A stretch of 6,350 bases of DNA, taken from positions 1-6,350 of the forward strand of contig JAKFVJ010000149.1 in NCBI GenBank assembly GCA_021732245.1, written 5' to 3'. Positions 1-5,126 of the stretch are shown here, one piece after another; the stretch's first letter is position 1; every line of letters starts with the position of its first letter. The notes under the pieces are model-generated. The model ran no database searches. It saw nothing but the letters and a program-made list of their open reading frames with translations, and was not told where the DNA came from. This DNA comes from Candidatus Obscuribacterales bacterium. GTDB taxonomy: Bacteria > Cyanobacteriota > Vampirovibrionia > Obscuribacterales > Obscuribacteraceae. The translations under genes were made by a program, and so were the position numbers.

Positions 1-839
1 AGGATCGCCTCATGCCGTTGGTTCGGTGCAGTCAAGCCGGTTTGCCAGTACTCGCGGCCCTTGTCGTAAACCTCAAGCAATACCGGCGTGTTGTTGAAAA
101 GCTCTGAAAATCCGTCTTCCTGTTCTTCGGTAGCGTCCTGGGCGTCGGTTGTTTTCGCGTCCTCGATTGCCCGGAGCTGGGTTTCTATAAGGTTCTTGCA
201 TAACTCCCAGTTATGGGCGTTTGTGTCCAGGTCGTCAATGAAGCGACTCAGTGCTTCGTCGGTGGCGAGGTTGCCGCGTTTTATCACAAGTTTTCCGTGG
301 TCGTCGCACCAGGCAAAGCCGGCCTGTAGAGGAAAGCGCAAGCCATTGTTAGAAGGGAAAATCTCGAGCTGCCCGGTTCTGATCTCAAACGCCTGGGCGG
401 AAAGCCAATTCTTTAGAGCTTCTTGGACGCCCTGGCTGTTTGCCCATTGGTCCATGAAAAGGTAGACGTGCCAGCCTTCGCTGTCACTCGATTGATATAT
501 CTTCGGTTTGTTGAAGCCGACACAAGCTAGAACCTGTCTTAGTCTTACTAAGGAAAGCTCATTGTGATACTGGCTTCCAGCGTCGATGTCGAGCACGGCA
601 AAGCGTGTTTCATCGCCCCAGCGACAGCCCCAGAAGCCGCTTTCCTTTGCCGCTATTGCTTTCAGGATCTGATCGTCAGGCAGGAGGTAATGACGGCTAA
701 GCGTCGTCCAGTCCTTGCAGCCACGCGGCTTGGTTATCGAACGACGGCGATTAGGATATAGCGTCAGAAATTTCTGACGTACTAATTGATTAATCTGGCC
801 ACTGGTTGTGGCTTTTTGAAACGCTGTAGCTCCGGTCAC
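1..839 (-). CDS. Archaeo-eukaryotic primase (PrimPol-like) domain protein, 3' end cut by window edge
   Basis: An uninterrupted minus-strand reading frame runs from a stop at 887-885 through the left edge, so about 279 N-terminal residues are visible. It carries the three signature motifs of the AEP primase-polymerase fold. These are the metal-binding D-x-D in AVLDIDAGS (D84, D86), the nucleotide-binding s-x-H in SEGWHVYLF (H124), and the third acidic residue in QLEIFP (E159), followed by NNGLRFPLQ. The EIFP stretch resembles primase domains of mobile-element replication proteins and TOTE-type conflict systems. The family makes primers or short DNA copies. On mobile elements it is often fused to a C-terminal helicase, which would lie outside this window. 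No in-frame ATG precedes the motifs. GTG at 839-837 is the best start because AAAGG sits about 6 nt upstream of it. An acidic, Glu/Gln-rich linker near residues 235-250 probably ends the primase domain. It is divergent from the genes to its right. The family call is fairly sure; the biological role is not. Confidence 0.8.
   Translation of the reverse strand, partial: MTGATAFQKATTSGQINQLVRQKFLTLYPNRRRSITKPRGCKDWTTLSRHYLLPDDQILKAIAAKESGFWGCRWGDETRFAVLDIDAGSQYHNELSLVRLRQVLACVGFNKPKIYQSSDSEGWHVYLFMDQWANSQGVQEALKNWLSAQAFEIRTGQLEIFPSNNGLRFPLQAGFAWCDDHGKLVIKRGNLATDEALSRFIDDLDTNAHNWELCKNLIETQLRAIEDAKTTDAQDATEEQEDGFSELFNNTPVLLEVYDKGREYWQTGLTAPNQRHEAI
762..779. repeat. Perfect 18-bp palindrome CGTCAGAAATTTCTGACG
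   Basis: The sequence equals its own reverse complement with no spacer. It lies near the 5' end of the primase gene, at about codons 21-26 if the GTG start at 839 is right. A two-fold symmetric site of this length suits a dimeric repressor or recombinase. It could also mean that the primase starts further in and that this is its operator. No second copy was seen in the window. Confidence 0.6.
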
Positions 840-869
840 TGTCTGCCTTTTGCGCGAAAAAAGCCGCGC

Positions 870-898
870 TTGACGGTGCCGGATCTATCCCGTATCCT
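870..898 (+). promoter_or_regulatory. Sigma70-type promoter for small RNA 1
   Basis: The -35 box TTGACG (870-875) and the -10 box TATCCT (893-898) are separated by exactly 17 nt. Transcription would start near 905 and run right, away from the divergent primase gene. The only thing directly downstream is a non-coding stretch ending in an intrinsic terminator. Confidence 0.6.
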
Positions 899-904
899 TT
901 TGTC

Positions 905-1002
905 ATTCGGGGAAAGTCGCCAAACAAACCCGAGCTAACAATTAGAGCCGTGAGATCCGGTCATAGATCTTGCAAAGCATCGCCCCTGGCGGTGTTTTTT
1001 GT
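905..1002 (+). ncRNA. Predicted small RNA 1 (about 96 nt)
   Basis: A good promoter at 870-898 and a strong intrinsic terminator at 974-1004 enclose about 96 nt with no convincing reading frame. The transcript has a potential CGGG/CCCG pairing near its 5' end, a CTAA/TTAG mini-hairpin, the single-copy word CCGTGA (948-953), an AGATC/GATCT hairpin (953-970), and TGCA (971-974) just before the terminator. The second unit at 1975-2070 has the same order of elements and the same distance (97 nt) from the end of the -10 box to the T-run. No Rfam family was recognised. It could instead be a terminated leader (attenuator) of the helix-turn-helix gene downstream, with read-through as the regulated step. 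Confidence 0.5.
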
Positions 1003-1004
1003 TT
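974..1004 (+). terminator. Intrinsic terminator of small RNA 1
   Basis: A 7-bp stem (978-984 with 988-994, one G-U pair) closes a 3-nt CCT loop and is followed by six T residues and GTTT. The AAAG before the stem can pair with the T-run. This is a classical Rho-independent terminator on the plus strand. Confidence 0.8.
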
Positions 1005-1179
1005 CTGCTGGTTCTCTTACGTACCTCTGCCGGTGGTGGCAGCTCAGAATTACTCAGGGTCAATCCTAGCTTTGCTCATTAAATCAATCAAGTGGAAAGC
1101 CAGACAGGGTGCAGCTTTCAAGATATAGCCACCGCATAGCCACCACGCCGCCACGTCGATATACCGACACAGTTTTTTC
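1005..1179. other. Non-coding spacer upstream of the helix-turn-helix gene
   Basis: No supported coding frame was found on either strand. The segment contains a small CTGCC/GGCAG hairpin (1027-1031 with 1038-1042, 6-nt loop, no T-run), a CTCAG direct repeat near 1043-1056, and the 11-bp repeat described separately. It is probably regulatory or part of an origin, but nothing decisive is visible. Confidence 0.4.
1125..1157. repeat. 11-bp tandem direct repeat, ATAGCCACCGC type
   Basis: ATAGCCACCGC (1125-1135) is followed immediately by ATAGCCACCAC (1136-1146), identical at 10 of 11 positions. A weaker third unit, GCCGCCACGTC, occupies 1147-1157. GATATA flanks the block on both sides (1122-1127 and 1158-1163). 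The 11-bp unit length is the same as in the GATC repeats downstream, although the sequence differs. Confidence 0.55.
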
Positions 1180-1208
1180 TGGACAAGTGCGATCAGTCAA
1201 TTGATAAT
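1180..1208 (+). promoter_or_regulatory. Promoter for the helix-turn-helix gene
   Basis: TGGACA (1180-1185) and GATAAT (1203-1208) are each one base from the sigma70 consensus and are separated by exactly 17 nt. The start of transcription would fall near 1215. That argues against the upstream in-frame TTG (1201) and ATG (1207) as translation starts and puts the first GATC-repeat cluster in the leader or early coding region. Confidence 0.6.
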
Positions 1209-1227
1209 GCTTGTGAATCGCGTCATG

Positions 1228-1295
1228 GGTCGATACACGGTAGATCACGGGAAGATCCACGGACGACGGCAACGGATGATCAAGGGACGACAGAA
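1228..1295. repeat. GATC-centred 11-bp phased repeat array, cluster 1
   Basis: Units beginning with GG start at 1228, 1239, 1250, 1261, 1274 and 1285. All are 11 bp apart except one 13-bp step. The best units are GGTAGATCACG (1239), GGAAGATCCAC (1250) and GGATGATCAAG (1274). Units at 1250 and 1274 are each followed by GGACGAC, giving two copies of an 18-bp element with consensus SGAWGATCNASGGACGAN. The array lies just downstream of the promoter at 1180-1208, where an autoregulatory operator or an iteron cluster would be expected. Confidence 0.65.
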
Positions 1296-1941
1296 TAGCT
1301 TAGAAAGGCTGGCTCAAAGAGAGATGCAGAACGCGCAGGAGAACATTACAAACGTAGAGCCGGTCAGCCTGGACGGACTAGAGGATGTTTTCATTTCGAC
1401 CGATGATCAGGGGACGATAGACCGTGTGTCATCGGAAGATCGACGGACGAACAAAGAAAATGCCTTTCCGGAAGGTGGATTAAAACTTTCAGAGGCAGCC
1501 GATAAATACAAAGTCACCGTTAGAACAGTGCAACGGTGGATAAAGGAAGGGAAGCTAGAGGCTTTCAAAGTAGAGGGCAGCCACGGGCCAGAGTGGCGTG
1601 TCATCGGTGAATCATCCGTAGACACCGGCTCATGTCAGCCGACGATAGGAACGGTTGATCAGTCCGATATTGTCGAGCTGTCGCCGGACAACGAGCACGC
1701 CAGCTCATTCATGTCCGGATCTTCTGAATCAATTGACCGTATGGCTGGCATCATCGAGAAGCTAACGGAGCAGCTTGAGAGCGCCCACAAGGATCTGCAA
1801 GGGGCGAGTTTCAGGAACGGCTACCTGGAAGCGCAGTTAGCGGCAAAAGATGAGCACATCAAACTACTTACGGACAGTCAGCATAAGTCCGGTGGTTGGT
1901 GGATCAGTTTCTGCGATTGGATGATGGGCAAAAAGGCTTGA
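1276..1941 (+). CDS. MerR/excisionase-type helix-turn-helix protein with coiled coil and Trp-rich C-terminus
   Basis: From ATG 1276 the product is 221 residues. Residues about 67-113 form a winged helix-turn-helix of the HTH_17/MerR kind, with LKLSEAADKYKVTVRTVQRW followed by IKEGKLEAFKVEG and an EWRV strand. It is preceded by a polar linker and followed by a Ser/Asp-rich linker. A heptad-like coiled coil spans about 151-202 (IEKLTEQLESAHKDLQ and on). The end, GGWWISFCDWMMGKKA, is a compact aromatic tail of the kind seen on small DNA-binding proteins of plasmids, phages and integrative elements. It probably oligomerises through the coiled coil and binds the phased repeats in its own gene. The start is uncertain: ATG at 1225, 1276 or 1324 are all in frame and none has a strong ribosome binding site. 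The promoter at 1180-1208 excludes earlier ones. Its stop codon overlaps the -35 box of the next promoter. A role in replication, partition or excision control is inference. Confidence 0.75.
   Translation: MIKGRQNSLERLAQREMQNAQENITNVEPVSLDGLEDVFISTDDQGTIDRVSSEDRRTNKENAFPEGGLKLSEAADKYKVTVRTVQRWIKEGKLEAFKVEGSHGPEWRVIGESSVDTGSCQPTIGTVDQSDIVELSPDNEHASSFMSGSSESIDRMAGIIEKLTEQLESAHKDLQGASFRNGYLEAQLAAKDEHIKLLTDSQHKSGGWWISFCDWMMGKKA
1401..1455. repeat. GATC-centred 11-bp phased repeat array, cluster 2
   Basis: Five consecutive 11-bp units start at 1401, 1412, 1423, 1434 and 1445. CGATGATCAGG (1401) and GGAAGATCGAC (1434) are each followed by GGACGA, giving two more copies of the 18-bp element of cluster 1. 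The copy at 1434-1451 matches the copy at 1250-1267 at 16 of 18 positions. The middle unit (1423) is degenerate. Relative to the host gene, this cluster is in a different codon phase from cluster 1, so the similarity is in the DNA and not the protein. A weaker relative, GGTTGATCAG, lies near 1654. Confidence 0.65.
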
Positions 1942-1968
1942 CAAGCCGCTCGGGGTATTTGCTATTCT
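1938..1968 (+). promoter_or_regulatory. Sigma70-type promoter for small RNA 2
   Basis: A consensus -35 box TTGACA (1938-1943) is followed by TATTCT (1963-1968) after 19 nt, slightly longer than ideal. The -35 overlaps the stop codon of the preceding gene. The GCTTGAC context resembles that of the small RNA 1 promoter. Confidence 0.55.
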
Positions 1969-1974
1969 GTCGCT

Positions 1975-2070
1975 CTCAATCAGTCTGAATCCCTGGTTGG
2001 GAATAGCACCGTGAATCTTACATCTAACATCGGTTGCACAAAAAATCACCGTCACTCCCGGTGATTTTTT
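1975..2070 (+). ncRNA. Predicted small RNA 2 (about 96 nt), look-alike of small RNA 1
   Basis: This stretch lies between a promoter (1938-1968) and a strong terminator (2040-2070). It contains a TCCC/GGGA hairpin (1990-1993 with 1999-2002), CCGTGA (2009-2014), then TGCA (2035-2038) right before the terminator stem. CCGTGA, TGCA and the terminal TTTTTTGTTT are shared with small RNA 1 in the same order. The distance from the end of the -10 box to the T-run is 97 nt in both. Primary sequence elsewhere is diverged. It could act in trans on nearby genes, or be a terminated leader of the XRE operon. Confidence 0.5.
2040..2070 (+). terminator. Intrinsic terminator of small RNA 2, possibly bidirectional
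   Basis: A perfect 12-bp stem pairs AAAAAATCACCG (2040-2051) with CGGTGATTTTTT (2059-2070) around a 7-nt loop. GTTT follows. The A-run on the left means that the minus-strand reading also ends in a T-run, so it could work both ways. Confidence 0.85.
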
Positions 2071-2084
2071 GTTTGTCTCCGCAA

Positions 2085-2120
2085 AATATCCGAATTTGGG
2101 ATAACCCATCTTCGGATATT
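2085..2120. promoter_or_regulatory. 36-nt imperfect palindrome, probable operator of the XRE operon
   Basis: AATATCCGAA (2085-2094) is exactly repeated inverted as TTCGGATATT (2111-2120). Inside, TGGG (2097-2100) pairs with CCCA (2105-2108) around the same centre, leaving only ATAA and two mismatched positions unpaired. The site ends about 37 nt before the XRE start codon, where a controller protein would bind. A -10-like TATTAC (2117-2122) overlaps the right arm, but no good -35 partner was found. In RNA it would fold as a long hairpin. Confidence 0.6.
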
Positions 2121-2156
2121 ACGATCATAAATTGCGGGGCGGTGGATTGGTGGGGA

Positions 2157-2423
2157 GTGCGAAAGTCGCAGTATTCGAAACGATATCAGCGCTTTAGAGA
2201 GGCGTTGAAGGCTGCACGCTTGGCCGCGAATCTTACTCAGGCAGAGGCGGCAGCTCTACTTAAGCGCCCTCAGTCGTTTGTCTCCAAGTGTGAGTCTGGC
2301 GAAAGGCGCGTAGACATTGTGGAATTTACGGAGTTTTGTAGGGCTTACAACCTAAGCCCAGACAGCATTTGGCAGGTAATTGATAATCACACAACCGGGA
2401 AGGACCGGCGTGAGGGTCCATGA
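2157..2423 (+). CDS. Small XRE-family helix-turn-helix regulator (C-protein-like)
   Basis: The product is 88 residues from GTG 2157 (RKSQYSKRYQRF at the N-terminus). An HTH_3/Cro-CI domain covers about residues 13-68: ARLAANLTQAEAAALL is the first helix pair, then KRPQSFVSKCESGERR, with the S-x-V-S-K-x-E-x-G-E-R-R recognition pattern typical of the family. A RKSxYS start is common in relatives of this size. GTG 2142 is an alternative start. Longer readings would run back into the small RNA 2 terminator and are unlikely. It is the first gene of a tight operon with the nuclease-helicase and the methyltransferase. Small XRE proteins in this position often act as controller (C) proteins of restriction-modification systems, delaying the nuclease until host DNA is methylated. 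The palindrome at 2085-2120 is its likely target (inference). Confidence 0.85.
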   Translation: MRKSQYSKRYQRFREALKAARLAANLTQAEAAALLKRPQSFVSKCESGERRVDIVEFTEFCRAYNLSPDSIWQVIDNHTTGKDRREGP

Positions 2424-2445
2424 AGAAAAGGGAATCCGGCGGACA

Positions 2446-5124
2446 ATGAATCTAGATGAGTATTACAAGGCATACGGCCACCTAATCACGCAGGATAGCG
2501 AGAGGCTCTTTGTTGACGAGTTTCTATATCCCGTGCTCGGCTCGAAGATCGAGGCGATCAAGCCACAGTGTCAGTTTATAGACAGCACTGGTAAAGGGAG
2601 ACGGATCGATTTTGCCTATCACGGGACATCGGCCAAACTCGCGTTAGAAGTGAATGGCGAGACTTACCACGCTGAAGGAATCATCCCGAACGAAATGTTC
2701 GATGATAACTTGTTCCGGCAAAACGAAATTCTTAGGCGAGGCTACAAGCTGGTTCGGTTCTCATATAGCCAGCTTAAAGCGGCTTGGTGGCGCCCGCTTA
2801 TCCAAGAGCAACTTCGAGATCTTTTCGGACAGTACGCGGCGGAGCTGCTAACGGAATATGAGTTGAAGCCAACGGCGTTGCAAGAAGAAGTGCTAGACGC
2901 CTTGGATTTTTATAGAAACGGCCGGAAATGGAAGAAAGGAGTTATTGTTCTTCCAACTGGCACCGGCAAGACGATACTATCCGCCATGGATGCAAAACGG
3001 CACGGTGGGCGCGTCTTGTTTCTTGTTCACAGGCTAGACATTCTCAAGCAGAGTATTGACGCTTATAGAAAAGTCTGGCCAGATGTCTCAATCGGGATAC
3101 TAACTGGTGAAGAACGAGAAAATGAAAAAGAGTGCCAAGTGTTGTTTGCGTCGAAAGATACGCTTAGGCAGCCGGAAGAGCTGGCTCGATTCGGGGAGCA
3201 CTGGTTTGAGTATGTAGTAGTTGACGAAGTACATCACGGTCAAAGTCCTACTTACAGAGAGGTTCTTAGCTACTTCGAACCCGCTTTTATGGTTGGCATG
3301 ACGGCGACGCCGGACCGAACAGATCGGCGCGATATCTTTGAACTGTTTGATTACAACAAGGTTTTTGAGCTTCCGTTAGCGGATGCAATAGAGCGCGGTT
3401 TCTTAGTGCCTTACACCTACATAGGGCTAACAGATAACGTTGACTATTCCAAGATTCGCTTTGAGAACCAGCGCTATAGGGTCGATGACTTGGAAAAGTT
3501 ATTGATCATTCCTGAACGCAACGAGGCGATTGTTCACGAGTACCTTGAAAAAGGCGGCGGCGACAAGGCGATCGGGTTTTGTATTTCTATCAAGCATGCG
3601 GATCGTATGGCTGAGGTCTTCCGGGAGCACGGCATTGCCGCGGCTTCAATTCATTCAGGGCCTACGTGTACGAATAGAGACGAGCTTTTGCAGGACTTCA
3701 GAGATAACAAGCTGAGCGTGGTCTTTACTGTCGATCTATTCAACGAGGGAGTGGACTTTCCAAATGTGCGCGTCCTGTTGTTCCTCAGACCAACCGAATC
3801 GAAAACGATTTTTCTTCAGCAGCTCGGGCGCGGACTCCGGCTTTGCTCGGGTAAAGACAGGGTGCGCGTCCTGGACTTCATAGGGAACTACAAGCGGGCC
3901 AATAACATAAGGAAATACCTATCCAAGACTCGAAACGAAGTCGAGGAAAAGGACGAAAACGGGCGGACGCGCCGAAAAATTCAGTACGTGTACTCAACTG
4001 GATGTGAGGTTGTTTTTGATCCAACGGTAGAGGAAATTCTCAACAAGCAGGATGCGGACGAGCTTGAGGTCACTAAGATCGAGTTGGAAGAAGCATACTC
4101 AGCATTGGCTGAAACACTCGGACGCAAGCCAAGCAGGACCGAAATAGACGAGCAAGGAGAATACAAGTCTGCTCTGTATGCGCAAAGATATGGAAGCTGG
4201 GTCAAGTTCCTGCGCGAAATAGGCGAGTACACGGAAGCAAGCTATCACTATCCGCAAGGTGTTCATCTTGGTCACATTCTTCTGATTTTGCATTTGTTTG
4301 GAAGCGGGAAACGAGCTGGTAGCCAGTTTGATGACGAGTACATTCGCCTCAGAGGTGGGCTGGGAGATGGGCGGCTTGCGGCATATCGACGGCAGATCAA
4401 GTACAAGTTACAAGGCGCAATGGAGCTGGGAATCCTGACGGATGACCGAAACTATGCGGCTGATGCGGCTTACACGCTAGAACTGACCGCTAAAGGCCAT
4501 GAGTTGTACGAAGCTCTAAAGCCACTGTTAGAGACTTTGGATTTTAGCTTCACGCGTGATGATGAGGGCATCCCATCGACGCGGATGGCTAACGAAAATC
4601 AGATCAATGAGTTGATCAGAGATTACATTGAAGCTCACAAGGAGGCTAAGGACGCCGTGTTTGGCGTGTTCTTAAAAATGCATGCTGTACGGCAGATGAT
4701 GGCGTTTCTCTATCACGTAATCCGTGCGGAGAAGGTCACGAAGCGCGAAATCTATGATCAGTTTTTCGCGGCACCGTTTGTCAAACAGTATTGTGATCAA
4801 GAAGGTATTGAGCAAGCAACAGAAGAAGGAGCCCGGCACCGGTGCCCGTTTTTGCTTAACATTCTGGAAGCGTGCGGCATCATTGATATTGACACGAATA
4901 GTGTGACTGTTAAGAAGCTGGTGCTTGCGCCGCAGTTAGTGGCACCGTACACTCGGGAAGAAGAGGCGAAGTCCCGAAAGCGGCTCCAGGACATATATAG
5001 CGCTTGGCCCCATTCGGACACAGAAGTACACCCGGAGGATATAAGCATCGTTAAGGAACTCTTCGGAGGCGACTTCTTGACAGCCAATTACTATTTGAAG
5101 GATCTGACCATTATCGAGGATTAA
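2446..5124 (+). CDS. Vsr/DUF559-like nuclease fused to SF2 (DEAD/DEAH, ResIII-like) helicase
   Basis: The product is 892 residues from ATG 2446. Residues about 15-130 look like a PD-(D/E)XK-fold endonuclease of the Vsr/DUF559 type: an early Glu (E25), RRIDFAY with D55, LALEVNGETYH with E68 and H75, then FRQNEILRRGYKLVRF. The SF2 motor follows: Walker A LPTGTGKT (K175), DEVH box (260-263), TAT (286-288), motif V FNEGVDFP (about 432-439) and motif VI QQLGRGLR (458-465). Residues about 558-593 (LGRKPSRTEI and on) resemble a homing-endonuclease-associated helical repeat. The remaining 300 residues are helical and unrecognised, and may serve target recognition or assembly. It probably translocates on DNA with ATP and cleaves it. 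GTG 2410 is a rival start with a stronger ribosome binding site (GGGAAGGA, 5-nt spacer) that would overlap the XRE gene. The methyltransferase starts 2 nt after its stop, implying coupled translation. Confidence 0.85.
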   Translation: MNLDEYYKAYGHLITQDSERLFVDEFLYPVLGSKIEAIKPQCQFIDSTGKGRRIDFAYHGTSAKLALEVNGETYHAEGIIPNEMFDDNLFRQNEILRRGYKLVRFSYSQLKAAWWRPLIQEQLRDLFGQYAAELLTEYELKPTALQEEVLDALDFYRNGRKWKKGVIVLPTGTGKTILSAMDAKRHGGRVLFLVHRLDILKQSIDAYRKVWPDVSIGILTGEERENEKECQVLFASKDTLRQPEELARFGEHWFEYVVVDEVHHGQSPTYREVLSYFEPAFMVGMTATPDRTDRRDIFELFDYNKVFELPLADAIERGFLVPYTYIGLTDNVDYSKIRFENQRYRVDDLEKLLIIPERNEAIVHEYLEKGGGDKAIGFCISIKHADRMAEVFREHGIAAASIHSGPTCTNRDELLQDFRDNKLSVVFTVDLFNEGVDFPNVRVLLFLRPTESKTIFLQQLGRGLRLCSGKDRVRVLDFIGNYKRANNIRKYLSKTRNEVEEKDENGRTRRKIQYVYSTGCEVVFDPTVEEILNKQDADELEVTKIELEEAYSALAETLGRKPSRTEIDEQGEYKSALYAQRYGSWVKFLREIGEYTEASYHYPQGVHLGHILLILHLFGSGKRAGSQFDDEYIRLRGGLGDGRLAAYRRQIKYKLQGAMELGILTDDRNYAADAAYTLELTAKGHELYEALKPLLETLDFSFTRDDEGIPSTRMANENQINELIRDYIEAHKEAKDAVFGVFLKMHAVRQMMAFLYHVIRAEKVTKREIYDQFFAAPFVKQYCDQEGIEQATEEGARHRCPFLLNILEACGIIDIDTNSVTVKKLVLAPQLVAPYTREEEAKSRKRLQDIYSAWPHSDTEVHPEDISIVKELFGGDFLTANYYLKDLTIIED

Positions 5125-5126
5125 CC

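Noticed and set aside
88..761. Plus-strand reading frames of 125 and 65 residues
   Set aside because: They lie opposite the minus-strand primase frame, which has clear family motifs; their own products are Ser-rich and low in family signal.
1201..1224. TTG 1201 or ATG 1207 as start of the helix-turn-helix gene
   Set aside because: Both overlap the -10 box GATAAT of a near-consensus promoter and would precede the transcript start.
1084..1272. Minus-strand 62-residue frame upstream of the helix-turn-helix gene
   Set aside because: It covers the promoter and repeat region, has no recognisable motif and no good ribosome binding site.
1228..1455. CRISPR array
   Set aside because: The units are 11 bp, adjacent and without unique spacers of 30-40 bp, and they lie in a coding gene.
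2034..2156. Extended N-terminus of the XRE protein
   Set aside because: It would start inside the small RNA 2 terminator and read through the palindrome; family members start near RKSxYS.
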